From CAVTSA01 sp963737225 (GTDB lineage: Bacteria > Chloroflexota > Dormibacteria > Dormibacterales > Dormibacteraceae), in assembly GCA_963737225.1 (NCBI GenBank), contig CAVTSA010000013.1, positions 372,001 through 436,000 of the forward strand: a stretch of 64,000 bases of DNA. Direction: 5' to 3'. The notes under the pieces are model-generated. The model was not told where the DNA came from and did no database searches. It was given only the letters and a program-made list of their open reading frames with translations. Made by a program: the position numbers and the translations under genes. The first letter of the stretch is position 1. The number at the start of each line of letters is the position of its first letter. Below, in pieces: positions 23,505-32,185 of the stretch.

Positions 23505-25202
23505 TCACCCCTCCAGGCGGGCCAGCTCCTCCTCCACCAGATCGATCAGCTCCTTCATGCCCGCGGCGTCGAAGACCAGCCGGGCCCCGGCCGCGCGGTA
23601 GAGCTCGGGCAGCGGCCGCGTGTTGCCGAGCGCCAGCATGGTGCGGTACTGAGAGAGCGCCTGACCTGCGTCGCGGAGACTGTTCCGCCAGATCTGCAGC
23701 GCGCCCAGCTGCGCGAGACCGTATTCGATGTAGTAGAACGGCAGCTCGAAGATGTGCAGCTGGCGGTACCAGCGCGCCACCCGCTCGGCGCGGAGTCCGG
23801 CGAAGTCGACCCCGGGCTCGAACCGCTGCCGGAGCATCAGCCAGCGTGCGTCCCGGGCGTCGCGGTCAGCTCCCGCCGGATCGGTGTAGAGCCAGTGCTG
23901 GAAGGCGTCCACCGAGGCGATGTGGCAGAGGAGGGTGAGCGTGTCCTCGAGATTTTCGGACCGGGCGCGCGAGACGTCCTGATCGGCCTCGTAGAAGCCC
24001 CCCCGGGAGCGTGCGAGCCCGGGTCCGCCGAGGAGCTCCATCGTCATCGAGGCGACCTCGGCGATCTCCATCGGGTACTCGTTCTGCCACACGTAGGGCA
24101 GGCGTTCGGCGGCGAAGGAGTGGAACGCGTGCCCTGACTCGTGGAGGAGCGTGAAGACGTCCTTCTGGGTGCCGGCCGCGTTCATGAAGATGAAGTTCCG
24201 TCCCCGGTGCGGGAGCGGAGCGCAGTACCCGCCGGGCGCCTTCCCCGGCCGGCTGTCGAGGTCGAGCAGGTGCTCGTCGGCCAGGACGCGAAACTCCGCG
24301 CTCAGCTCCGGATCGAGGTGATCGAACATGGACCCGACGCCACCGATCAACCCCGACGCCTCGGCAAACGGGCGCAGGGCGGTCCGGCCGCGGGGATCGA
24401 CCGTGAGGTCCCAGGGCCGGAGAGAACCGACGCCGAGAGCAGCCTGCCGCCGGCGAAGCGAGCGCTCCCGAGCCGGCACCACCACCTCCTCCACCGCCTC
24501 GTGCCACCGCAGGCAGTCGTCGGGGGTGTAGTCGAAGCGGCTGTACGCCAGGTGCTGGTAGTCGCGGAAGTTGCCGAAACCGGCGTTTTGCGCGATCTGC
24601 CGGCGCTTCTCCCGGAGGCGGTCGAAGATCCCCGCCAGCTCGTCGCGGGTCTCGATGTAGGGGCGGTTGGCCGCCCGGTAGGCCCGTTCCCGAACCGTAC
24701 GATCGAGGTCCTGCAGCCGGGCGTCGACCTGGGGCACCGGCAACCGCTCACCGTCCAGCTCGGCGAGCATCTGCCCGGTCACGCGCTCGTAGGCCGCGAC
24801 GTCCCGGGCCTCCTCGCCGAGCAGCGCCACGTTCGCCTCGCGGAAGAGCGAGATGCGGCTGCGGAACTTGCGGACCGTGACCTCGAGGCCTTCGGGAACC
24901 TGCCCCAGCCCCACCAGCCGCCGTGCCAGCCGCACCTGCTGCTCGTCGGCCAGCGGCAGGATGTCGGAGGACCAGCGGAGGTGGGCCTCCTCCTTGGCCC
25001 GAGACCCGGTGTCGGTGCTGTACGCGATCTCGGCGAGCACCGAGGCCTCGCCGACCAGCTTCTCCAGCTCCGACCAGTCGCGGAGCCACGACTCCAGGTC
25101 GTCGAGAGGTCGCTCGGCGAGCTCGTCGAAGTAGGGGGCGATGGTCGGCCAGCGGCCGGCCTCGAAGGCGGCCACGGACGTGGGGAGCGCGGACGCGGAC
25201 AT
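23505..25202 (-). CDS. M3-family oligoendopeptidase (PepF-like)
   Basis: A 565-residue cytoplasmic zinc metallopeptidase. The zinc motif is HESGH in FTLLHESGHAFHSF (about residue 354) with the downstream Glu ligand in EIAEVASMTMELLGG. N-terminal helices and the RKFRSRISLFREANVALLGEEARDV segment match M3B oligoendopeptidases, which cut short peptides of about 6-18 residues. Length is normal. It is separated from the ParB-like gene by a class C repeat and from the MFS gene by 33 bases. Confidence 0.92.
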   Translation of the reverse strand: MSASALPTSVAAFEAGRWPTIAPYFDELAERPLDDLESWLRDWSELEKLVGEASVLAEIAYSTDTGSRAKEEAHLRWSSDILPLADEQQVRLARRLVGLGQVPEGLEVTVRKFRSRISLFREANVALLGEEARDVAAYERVTGQMLAELDGERLPVPQVDARLQDLDRTVRERAYRAANRPYIETRDELAGIFDRLREKRRQIAQNAGFGNFRDYQHLAYSRFDYTPDDCLRWHEAVEEVVVPARERSLRRRQAALGVGSLRPWDLTVDPRGRTALRPFAEASGLIGGVGSMFDHLDPELSAEFRVLADEHLLDLDSRPGKAPGGYCAPLPHRGRNFIFMNAAGTQKDVFTLLHESGHAFHSFAAERLPYVWQNEYPMEIAEVASMTMELLGGPGLARSRGGFYEADQDVSRARSENLEDTLTLLCHIASVDAFQHWLYTDPAGADRDARDARWLMLRQRFEPGVDFAGLRAERVARWYRQLHIFELPFYYIEYGLAQLGALQIWRNSLRDAGQALSQYRTMLALGNTRPLPELYRAAGARLVFDAAGMKELIDLVEEELARLEG

Positions 25203-25235
25203 CCCCCGGAGCCTACTCGACGGGCTGTCCCTGGC

Positions 25236-26660
25236 TCAGGCGAGAGCCGCGCCGGTTCGCCTGCTCATCGCCAGGATGCCGGCGCACAGAACGAGCGAGC
25301 AGGTTGCGATCGCGACCAGGACCCAGAAGATGTTGCCGACCCCCTGCTCGACCGAGGTGGCGCCGGCAGCTCCCTGGACCAGGATCCCCATCAGGCCTAC
25401 TCCAAGGGCGCCGCCGATCGTTCTCCCGAGCTGGTTGAAGGCCGTCGCCGCGCCCCGGCGCCGGTGGGGGACCGAGCTCTGGATGACGATCAGGACCGGG
25501 GTGGAGACCAGGCCCATGCCCAATCCCATGACGGCGGCCGAGATCCCCACCGCCACCGCGGTGTGCGGGAGCACCGCCAGCGCCAGCGTGCCGAGCACCA
25601 GCACCATCGATCCCGCCAGGAGGAGCCGCTCGTAGCCGGCGCGCAGCAGCAGCCGGCCCGCGGTGACCGAGCCGATAGGCCAGCCCAGGGAAAGCGGGGC
25701 CGCCGCCGCTCCGGCCATCAGAGGGGTCCCGTGGAGGCCGTCCTGGACCAGCAGCGGGACGTACGCGGTGACCCCGAACATCAGGGTCCCGGCGATGACG
25801 GTGACGCCGATGGCAGGCCCGATGACCCGGTTCCGAAGCAGGTCCAGCGGCACCACGGGGACCCGCACCCTCTGCTCGAACACGAAGAAGAGGACCAGGA
25901 TCAGCGCTCCGGCGCCGGCCACGGGCCAGTTCACACCCGCGTCCTCGGCGCCCGCCCCGACCCCGACCAGCAGCCCGGCGATGCCCGCCGTGAGCAGCAG
26001 GGCGCCGAGCAGGTCCAGGTGCCGATCCACGGCCTCTGTCCGCCGGGGCTCGCGGTAACCCCAGATCATCGCGGTCGCCGCCAGACCGATCGGCAGGTTG
26101 ATGTCGAAGATCCAGCGCCAGCCGATGGTGGAGACGAAGAGCGCTCCCAGCAGCGGCCCGGCAACCGAGGCGACCGCCCACACGGCGCTGAAGAAGCCCT
26201 GCAGCCGGGCTCGCTGCCCGAGCGGGAACGTGTCTCCGATGATGGTGAAGACGACGGGCTGCACGCACCCGGCGCCCACCCCCTGCAGGAGGCGGAAGAC
26301 GATCAGGAACCCCATCGAGGGGGCGAGGCCGCACAGCACGGAGCCGCCCACGAACAGGGCGAGGCCGCAGAGCAGGATGCTTCGCCGCCCGACGATGTCG
26401 GCCAGCCGCCCCCAGATCGGCACCGACGTGGTGCTGGTCAACAGGTACCCGGTGAAAACCCAGGAGTAGAGCGCGAAGCCTCCCAGGTCGCGGGCGATGG
26501 TGGGGAGGGCGGTGCCGACCACCGTCGAATCCATCGCCGCCACCAGCAGCGACATCATCAGCCCTGCCAGCAGCAGGACCAGCGCCGGCGTCCATGGCAG
26601 CCGGTCGATCGGATGCTCGGGCTCGGGCGCCTCTCCGGCGCCGCCCCGGGACCCGCTCAC
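25236..26660 (-). CDS. MFS drug exporter, DHA2-type (14 TM)
   Basis: A 474-residue transporter with about 14 hydrophobic segments. Motif C/D1 features: LVAAMDSTVVGTALPTIARDLGG, WGRLADIVGRRSILLCGLALF, GVGAGCVQPVVFTIIGDTFP and GPLLGALFVSTIGWRWIFDINLP, all typical of the EmrB/QacA drug:H+ antiporter group. GTG at 26660 opens the protein. It may export a toxic compound; no regulator is adjacent. The next gene is divergent, 44 bases away, so promoters overlap. Confidence 0.92.
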   Translation of the reverse strand: MSGSRGGAGEAPEPEHPIDRLPWTPALVLLLAGLMMSLLVAAMDSTVVGTALPTIARDLGGFALYSWVFTGYLLTSTTSVPIWGRLADIVGRRSILLCGLALFVGGSVLCGLAPSMGFLIVFRLLQGVGAGCVQPVVFTIIGDTFPLGQRARLQGFFSAVWAVASVAGPLLGALFVSTIGWRWIFDINLPIGLAATAMIWGYREPRRTEAVDRHLDLLGALLLTAGIAGLLVGVGAGAEDAGVNWPVAGAGALILVLFFVFEQRVRVPVVPLDLLRNRVIGPAIGVTVIAGTLMFGVTAYVPLLVQDGLHGTPLMAGAAAAPLSLGWPIGSVTAGRLLLRAGYERLLLAGSMVLVLGTLALAVLPHTAVAVGISAAVMGLGMGLVSTPVLIVIQSSVPHRRRGAATAFNQLGRTIGGALGVGLMGILVQGAAGATSVEQGVGNIFWVLVAIATCSLVLCAGILAMSRRTGAALA

Positions 26661-26704
26661 CCTCCCTCCATCGGCCCGACTCTACCTGCGCGACTCTGGG
26701 GGCG

Positions 26705-28399
26705 ATGATCGTGGGCATGGGCGGCATGGACGTGATCGTGGTCGGGGGCGGGCTGGCGGGGCTCGCCGCCTCCCGCGAGCTGATCGAAGCCGGCCGCACG
26801 GTCGCGCTGGTGGACCAGGAGAGCCTGGCCAATCTCGGCGGCCAGGCCTACTGGTCGCTCGGCGGCATCTTCCTGGTGGGAAGCCCCCAGCAGCGCCGGC
26901 TGGGGATCCGGGACTCCTTGGACCTGGCGTGGCAGGACTACGCAGGGAGCGCTGCCTGGGACCGCCTCCAGGGCCCGCGACCGGAGGACGAGTGGGGGGT
27001 GCGCTGGGGCCGCGCGTTCGTCGAGTTCGCCGCGGGCGAGGCGGCAAGCTGGCTCGAGCACCTGGGGATCCGCCTCGCGCCGCTGGTCGGCTGGGCGGAG
27101 CGAGGGGACGGGACGGCCGGCGGCCACGGGAACTCGGTGCCCCGCTTCCACATCGCCTGGGGAAGTGGCACCGGGGTCTCCGAGCCGTTCGCCGATCGCG
27201 CGCGGGCCGGGGCGCGAGAGGGGCTGGTCAGCTTCTACTCCCGCCACCGGGTAGACGACCTGGTGGTGGAGGGCGGCCGCGTGGTGGGGGTGGCGGGGAC
27301 GCGGCTGGCGCCCGACGACGGCCCACGCGGACGCGCCTCCAACCGGCAGCCGGCGGGGTCGTTCGAGCTGCGAGCGCCGGCCGTGGTGCTGGCCACGGGC
27401 GGCATCGGGGCCAACGACGCGCTGGTCCGGCAGACCTGGCCCGGCCGGCTCGGCACTCCGCCCCGAAACATGGTCACCGGCGTCCCCGCCTACGTGGATG
27501 GGCGCATGCTCGCGATCGCCGAGCGGGCGGGAGCGCGGGTCGTCAACCGCGATCGGATGTGGCACTACACCGAGGGACTCGTGAACTGGGACCCGATCTG
27601 GCCCGGACACGGCATACGCATCCTGCCCGGCCCCTCTTCGGTCTGGCTGGATGCCCTCGGCCGCCGGCTGCCCGCACCCGGGTATCCGGGGTACGACACG
27701 CTGGGCACGGTGCGTCTCCTGCGGGCCACCGCCGACCTCCAGCCTTACGACCACTCCTGGTTCGTCCTCACCCACCGGATCATCCGCAAGGAGTTCGCGC
27801 TCTCGGGCTCCGAGCAGAACCCGGATCTGACGACGAGGGATCGCCGGCTGGTGGTGGAGCGGCTGGTCGGACGGCGGCCCACCCCGGCGGTGGAGGCGTT
27901 CCTGCGCCACGGTCCGGACTTCGTCGTCGCAGACTCGCTGCAGCACCTGGTCCGGGGCATGAACGGGCTCACGCCGGAGCCGTTGCTGGACCTGCGCGAG
28001 GTCCGCCGGCAGATCGAGGCACGCGACCTCGAGGTCCGGAATCCGTTCACCAAGGACGCGCAGGTGATGGGCATCCACAACGCCCGCCGTTACCTTCCCG
28101 ACCGGTTCTCCCGCGTGGCCTCCCCGCACCGGATCCTGGACGCCGCCGCGGGACCCTTGATCGGCGTCCGGCTCCACATCCTGACCCGCAAGACGCTGGG
28201 CGGCATTCAGACCGACCTCGAGGGGCGCGCGCTGCGCCAGGACGGCGGAGCGATCCCGGGTCTCTACGCCGCGGGGGAGGTGGCCGGTTTCGGAGGCGGC
28301 GGCGCGCAGGGGTACAGCGCGCTCGAAGGTACCTTCCTGCTCGGCTGCATCTTCACCGGGCGTGCCGCCGGCCGCTCCCTGGTGCGAGCCCTCAGGTAG
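26705..28399 (+). CDS. FAD-binding dehydrogenase (fumarate reductase/KstD-like superfamily)
   Basis: A 564-residue flavoprotein: MDVIVVGGGLAGLAASRELIEAG binds FAD, NLGGQAYWSLGGIFLVGS follows, and a second FAD-contact region is GLYAAGEVAGFGGGGAQGYSALEG near the C-terminus. These fit the FAD-binding_2 group of fumarate reductase, 3-ketosteroid dehydrogenase and the larger uncharacterised FAD-binding dehydrogenases; length and the SLGGIFLV motif favour the latter. ATG 26705 is used; ATG at 26717 or 26726 would still retain the Rossmann motif. Convergent with an alcohol dehydrogenase. Substrate unknown. Confidence 0.85.
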   Translation: MIVGMGGMDVIVVGGGLAGLAASRELIEAGRTVALVDQESLANLGGQAYWSLGGIFLVGSPQQRRLGIRDSLDLAWQDYAGSAAWDRLQGPRPEDEWGVRWGRAFVEFAAGEAASWLEHLGIRLAPLVGWAERGDGTAGGHGNSVPRFHIAWGSGTGVSEPFADRARAGAREGLVSFYSRHRVDDLVVEGGRVVGVAGTRLAPDDGPRGRASNRQPAGSFELRAPAVVLATGGIGANDALVRQTWPGRLGTPPRNMVTGVPAYVDGRMLAIAERAGARVVNRDRMWHYTEGLVNWDPIWPGHGIRILPGPSSVWLDALGRRLPAPGYPGYDTLGTVRLLRATADLQPYDHSWFVLTHRIIRKEFALSGSEQNPDLTTRDRRLVVERLVGRRPTPAVEAFLRHGPDFVVADSLQHLVRGMNGLTPEPLLDLREVRRQIEARDLEVRNPFTKDAQVMGIHNARRYLPDRFSRVASPHRILDAAAGPLIGVRLHILTRKTLGGIQTDLEGRALRQDGGAIPGLYAAGEVAGFGGGGAQGYSALEGTFLLGCIFTGRAAGRSLVRALR

Positions 28400-28409
28400 C
28401 GGGGCCGGC

Positions 28410-28442
28410 GATCCTCACCGGCCCGTGGATCCTCACCGGCCC
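28410..28442. repeat. Two tandem copies of GATCCTCACCGGCCC
   Basis: The 15-base unit occurs at 28410-28424 and 28428-28442, between two convergent genes, followed by CGGGGCCCGG. It may form part of a bidirectional terminator, but no T-run is present. Confidence 0.5.
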
Positions 28443-28453
28443 CGGGGCCCGGC

Positions 28454-29551
28454 TCAGAGGACGACCACGGCCCGGGTCAGCTCGCCCCTTTGCAACGCTT
28501 CGTAGGCCTCATTGATCTGGTCCAGCGCGAAGCGATGGGACAGCAGGCGGTCAAGGGGCAGCCGCCCGTGCCGGTAGAGGTCGAACAGGCGCGGGAAGTC
28601 GAGCCCGGGCCGCGTCGACCCGTAGATCGAACCGCGCAGCTGCTTCTCCTGGTCGACCAGCTCCAGCAGGGGGAGCTCGACGCGGGCTCCGGGCCCGGCG
28701 ATCCCCACCGCGGCCGCGATCCCGCCCGCCCGCAGCGAACGGACCGCCTGCGTCACCAGCTCCGGAATCCCGATCGCCTCGATCGCGAACTCGACGCCAC
28801 CGCCCGTCATCCTGCGCACCGTGCGGGCGAGCTCTCCCTCGCGGGTGTCGACGACGTCGGTGGCACCGAATTGCTTCGCGGTCTCCAGCTTCGCGGGGTT
28901 GAGGTCGGCGGCGATGATCTGGGCGGCACCGCAGAGCTGGGCGCCCATGATCGCCGAGAGTCCGACCCCACCCGCGCCCACCACCAGCACCGAGGAGCCG
29001 GGCTGCACCTGGAGCGTGTTGGTCGCGGCCCCGACGCCGGTCATCACGGAGCAGCCGCAGACGGCGGCGATCTCCAGCGGCACGTCGTCGGGCACCGGGA
29101 CCACTCCCTCCTGGGGGACGACTGCCTCCTCGGCGAAGCAGGAGACGCCCAGGAAGTGGTGGAGCTCACCGCCGTGCCAGGAGAGGCGGGAGGTCCCGTC
29201 GGCCAGCGTGCCCCGGATACGCAGCTGGGCGCCCTTGGGGCAGAGATGGGGACGGCCGCTGGAACAGTAGGCGCAGTGCCCGCAGCTGGTGCGCCAGAGC
29301 AGCACGACGCGGTCGCCGGGTGCGACGCCGGTCACGCCCGCACCGACCTCGATGACGGTGCCCGCGCCTTCGTGACCGAGCACGACCGGCAGCGGGTGGG
29401 GCAGCGCGCCCTGCATGTAGTGCAGGTCGGAATGGCAGACGCCGGCCGCGCCCACCCGGACCCGAACCTCACCCGGACCCGGCGCGGCGAGATCGACCTC
29501 GTCGACCCGGAGCGGTTGATTGGGTTCGGTGAGCACGGCAGCGCGGATCAT
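28454..29551 (-). CDS. Zinc-dependent alcohol dehydrogenase (class III-like MDR)
   Basis: A 365-residue MDR enzyme. Catalytic zinc ligands are in GVCHSDLHYM and GHEGAG; the structural zinc lobe is CGHCAYCSSGRPHLC; the NAD-binding motif is VLVVGAGGVGLSAIMGAQLCG followed by IIAADLNPAKLE. Sequence pattern (AVCGCSVMTGVGAATNT) resembles the class III/benzyl alcohol dehydrogenase branch that oxidises primary or aromatic alcohols. The ATG is preceded only 6 bases upstream by TATGCT, suggesting leaderless mRNA. A large inverted repeat sits immediately upstream. Confidence 0.9.
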   Translation of the reverse strand: MIRAAVLTEPNQPLRVDEVDLAAPGPGEVRVRVGAAGVCHSDLHYMQGALPHPLPVVLGHEGAGTVIEVGAGVTGVAPGDRVVLLWRTSCGHCAYCSSGRPHLCPKGAQLRIRGTLADGTSRLSWHGGELHHFLGVSCFAEEAVVPQEGVVPVPDDVPLEIAAVCGCSVMTGVGAATNTLQVQPGSSVLVVGAGGVGLSAIMGAQLCGAAQIIAADLNPAKLETAKQFGATDVVDTREGELARTVRRMTGGGVEFAIEAIGIPELVTQAVRSLRAGGIAAAVGIAGPGARVELPLLELVDQEKQLRGSIYGSTRPGLDFPRLFDLYRHGRLPLDRLLSHRFALDQINEAYEALQRGELTRAVVVL

Positions 29552-29575
29552 GGGTCGAGCATAAGGGCCCATCGA

Positions 29576-29631
29576 AACCCGACTTTGGTGCCGTCGACGG
29601 TCACGCAGAGGTCGTGCACCAAAGTCGGGTT
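29576..29631. repeat. Perfect 16-base inverted repeat in a divergent promoter region (class D)
   Basis: AACCCGACTTTGGTGC (29576-29591) and its exact complement GCACCAAAGTCGGGTT (29616-29631) flank 24 bases. The element lies between the divergent alcohol dehydrogenase and DUF4129-like genes, so it could be an operator for both or a structured RNA element. Its arm ends resemble the class B core (TTGGTGC/GCACCAA), but the spacing (centres 26 bases apart) differs. Confidence 0.7.
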
Positions 29632-29673
29632 CATCGGCCACCTTGGAAGGTGGCGAGGGGCGGCCTAGGCTCC

Positions 29674-29679
29674 TAGACT
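29674..29679 (+). promoter_or_regulatory. Candidate -10 of the DUF4129-like gene
   Basis: TAGACT ends 10 bases before ATG 29690; a second candidate, TAGGCT, is 8 bases further upstream. No Shine-Dalgarno sequence is present before the ATG. Confidence 0.35.
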
Positions 29680-29689
29680 GCCCGAAGCC

Positions 29690-30601
29690 ATGCAAACGGG
29701 CCGGCGCTGGCGGGCGATCACGATCGTGGGGGCGACCGTCGTCCTGGCGCTGGCCGTGGCCTTCGCCAGCCGGCCGGTTCAGGTGGTGTCGACGAACGCC
29801 AGCGACGCTTCGGTCACCCACACGCTCGGCGACGTCGGGCTCTACCTGGTGATGGTCATCCTGGCGGTCATGGTGGTGGCGACGGTGTGGGCGCTGTGGC
29901 CGGACGGCCCCCGAAAGTGGGTGCCTCGCCGACGGTCGTGGTGGGAGCGCGTGATGCCTTACGTGTCGCTGGCCATCCTGTTCGGGTTCGCGTTCTGGCT
30001 GATCGAAAACCCCCGCGTGCTCCGCCGGTTCCGGCAATCGGCCCTCGGGCAGCTGTTCGCCGGGCTGCAGAGCCGGCGTCCGGCGGGGAAGCTGTCCGGG
30101 GCGAGCACCGCGCCCGCCGGCCCGGACTGGACCGCGATCGTCATCGTCGGGGTGATCGTGGCCGGCGTCGCCGCGTTCCTGATCTGGCGCTGGCAGGTGG
30201 CACGCCGGCGCCTGCCGACGCCCCGGGAGCTGGCGCTGGACCTGGAAGAGGTGCTGGACACCGGGTTGACCCGACTCGCGTCTGACGGCCCGGAGCCCCT
30301 CGACGCACGGGAGGCGGTGATCGCCGCCTGGGCTGGGTTCGAGCGGGTGCTGGCCCATGGTGGCGTGCCGATCCGGACCGGCGAGGCCCCGCACGAATAC
30401 CTGAACCGGGCGTTGGACGAGGTCTCCCTTCCGCTCGACGCGACCGCGCTGCGTTCGTTCACGGATCTCTTCGAGTGGGCGCGCTACTCGACGAACCCCG
30501 TCACCGAGGCGATGCGGGAGCAGGCGGTGGACACGCTGCGTGCGGTCCGCGACAGCGTTCACGTGCACGCGGTGCCGGACCTGCATGTGGTGCCGGCGTG
30601 A
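29690..30601 (+). CDS. DUF4129-domain membrane protein
   Basis: A 303-residue protein with an N-terminal hydrophobic segment (about 10-27), further segments near 47-68, 88-104 and 145-165, and a cytoplasmic C-terminal DUF4129-like helical domain (EAVIAAWAGFERVLAHGGVPIRTGEAPHEYLNRAL, then FTDLFEWARYSTNPVTEAMREQAVDTL). The domain is typical of clusters with MoxR ATPases and DUF58 proteins, as here. First gene of a five-gene same-strand cluster; its stop overlaps the next start (GTGA). Confidence 0.85.
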   Translation: MQTGRRWRAITIVGATVVLALAVAFASRPVQVVSTNASDASVTHTLGDVGLYLVMVILAVMVVATVWALWPDGPRKWVPRRRSWWERVMPYVSLAILFGFAFWLIENPRVLRRFRQSALGQLFAGLQSRRPAGKLSGASTAPAGPDWTAIVIVGVIVAGVAAFLIWRWQVARRRLPTPRELALDLEEVLDTGLTRLASDGPEPLDAREAVIAAWAGFERVLAHGGVPIRTGEAPHEYLNRALDEVSLPLDATALRSFTDLFEWARYSTNPVTEAMREQAVDTLRAVRDSVHVHAVPDLHVVPA

Positions 30602-31161
30602 GCGAGGATCGCGTCGACGCCTCCACCGACGCTGGCGGCGGGCGGACGAACGTGCAGGCGGCGCGGTGGGCGGGCCTGCTGACCGTCGCGGTGGCGGTCT
30701 TCACGGTCGTGGACCCTGGACAGTTCCAGATCGCGATCGTGATCTGGGCGATCCTGATCGGCCTCATCGCGCTCGCCTACGCGGCTGCGGTCATGCTTCG
30801 CCACGTCCCGCTGCAGGCGGTCCCACGGCGTGAGCTGGAACTGCCGCGCTTCCGCCGTCGCCGTCCCGAGCGGGAGGCCGCACCCGGCTTGCGCGAGATG
30901 GAGCGGATGGTCATCTTCGGGCAGGCCTCCGCGTACGACTTCGAGTCGCGTCTGCGGCCGCACCTGGTCGGGATCGCGGAGCAACGCCTGGCTCCCCACG
31001 GTCTCACCCTCGACTCGCCGCCCGAACGCCTGCGCGCCCTGCTCGGCGCCGACGCCTGGGAGCTGGTCCGCCGCGATTATCAAGCCCGTGGCGACCGCCG
31101 GCGCTACGGCATCCCCTGGAACCAGCTGGTTCGCGCGGTGGAGGGCCTCGATGTCCTTTGA
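30598..31161 (+). CDS. Membrane protein of the MoxR/DUF58 cluster
   Basis: A 187-residue protein with two hydrophobic segments (about residues 24-40 and 45-65) and a charged cytoplasmic C-terminal part (LPRFRRRRPEREAAPGLREMERMVIFGQASAYDFESRLRPHL split over two helices, ending with YGIPWNQLVRAVEGLDVL). I do not recognise a named family. Coupled translation with the upstream DUF4129-like gene (GTGA) and an 11-base overlap with the MoxR gene indicate that it is an accessory of the same membrane complex. Confidence 0.75.
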   Translation: MSEDRVDASTDAGGGRTNVQAARWAGLLTVAVAVFTVVDPGQFQIAIVIWAILIGLIALAYAAAVMLRHVPLQAVPRRELELPRFRRRRPEREAAPGLREMERMVIFGQASAYDFESRLRPHLVGIAEQRLAPHGLTLDSPPERLRALLGADAWELVRRDYQARGDRRRYGIPWNQLVRAVEGLDVL

Positions 31162-32128
31162 AGCGACGCGCCAGGCGCCGCAGCTGGAGGAGGTGCGCCG
31201 GCTCGCGACCCAGATCCTGGACCAGGTGGAGCGGGTGGTGGTTGGCAAGCGGGAGACGCTGGAGCTGGTGCTGATCGGGATCCTGGCCGACGGCCACGTG
31301 CTGCTGGAGGACAATCCGGGCCTGGCGAAGACCCTGCTCGCCCGCAGCTTTGCCCAGGTGCTGCGGCTCGACTTCACCCGCATCCAGTTCACGCCCGACC
31401 TGATGCCCGCCGACATCACGGGGTCGGCGATCTTCGACCCCGGCCGCCTCGACTTCGAGTTCCGGCCCGGCCCGATCTTCGGGAACCTCCTGCTGGCCGA
31501 CGAGATCAACCGGGCCCCGGCGAAGACGCAGGCGGCGCTGCTGGAGGCGATGCAGGAGCACCAGGTCACGGTCGACGGCACGGCCCGTCCGCTGCCCGAG
31601 CCCTTCAGCGTGCTGGCCACGCAGAACCCGATCGAATACGAAGGGACGTACCCGCTGCCCGAGGCGCAGCTCGACCGGTTCCTGCTGCGTACCGGCATCG
31701 GGTACCCGACCCAGGACCAGGAGGTCGAGGTGCTGCGCCGGCGGGTGGAGCGCGGAGCCGACGACTTGGCGCTGACACCCCAGGCTTCGGGCGAGGACAT
31801 CCTCCGCATGCGCCAGGCGATCGAATCGGTGGAGATCGATCCCGACGTGGCCCGGTACATCGTCCAGCTGGTGGCCGCGACCCGGGCCAGCGGCCGGGTC
31901 CAGGTTGGTGCCAGTCCGCGCGGCTCCCTGGCGCTGCTCAAGCTCTCCCGCTGCCGGGCCGCCCTCCAGGGGCGGACCTACGTCGTCCCCGAGGACGTGA
32001 AGTCGCTGGCGGTAGCGGCGCTGGCCCACCGGCTGAGCCTCCGTCCCGAACTCTGGGTCCAGAACATCTCGGGTGAGAGCGTGGTCGCGGACTGCCTGGA
32101 ACAGGTGCCGGTGCCCCGGGCGCGGTGA
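31151..32128 (+). CDS. MoxR-family AAA+ ATPase
   Basis: A 325-residue AAA_3 ATPase. VVGKRETLELVLIGILADGHVLLEDNPGLAKT carries the Walker A region; compared with the common EGVPGxGKT the first Gly is replaced (EDNPGLAKT), but the Gly-x-x-Lys-Thr part is kept. Walker B is LLADEINRAPAKTQAALLEAM, sensor 1 is VLATQNPIEYEGTYPLPEAQLDRF. MoxR proteins act as chaperones for VWA-domain or metal-dependent complexes and are usually next to DUF58 genes, as here. It overlaps the upstream gene by 11 bases. Confidence 0.93.
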   Translation: MSFEATRQAPQLEEVRRLATQILDQVERVVVGKRETLELVLIGILADGHVLLEDNPGLAKTLLARSFAQVLRLDFTRIQFTPDLMPADITGSAIFDPGRLDFEFRPGPIFGNLLLADEINRAPAKTQAALLEAMQEHQVTVDGTARPLPEPFSVLATQNPIEYEGTYPLPEAQLDRFLLRTGIGYPTQDQEVEVLRRRVERGADDLALTPQASGEDILRMRQAIESVEIDPDVARYIVQLVAATRASGRVQVGASPRGSLALLKLSRCRAALQGRTYVVPEDVKSLAVAALAHRLSLRPELWVQNISGESVVADCLEQVPVPRAR

Positions 32129-32185
32129 TTCACCCACCGGGCTCGGTGCGCCAACCCCTCCGGCCGCCCTGCCCCGGGGCGTGAG

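Noticed and set aside
24141..26708. An 855-residue plus-strand ORF antisense to the M3 peptidase and MFS genes
   Set aside because: Its composition is His, Arg, Asp and Gly-rich shadow typical of high-GC third-codon effects, while both minus-strand genes carry clear family motifs.
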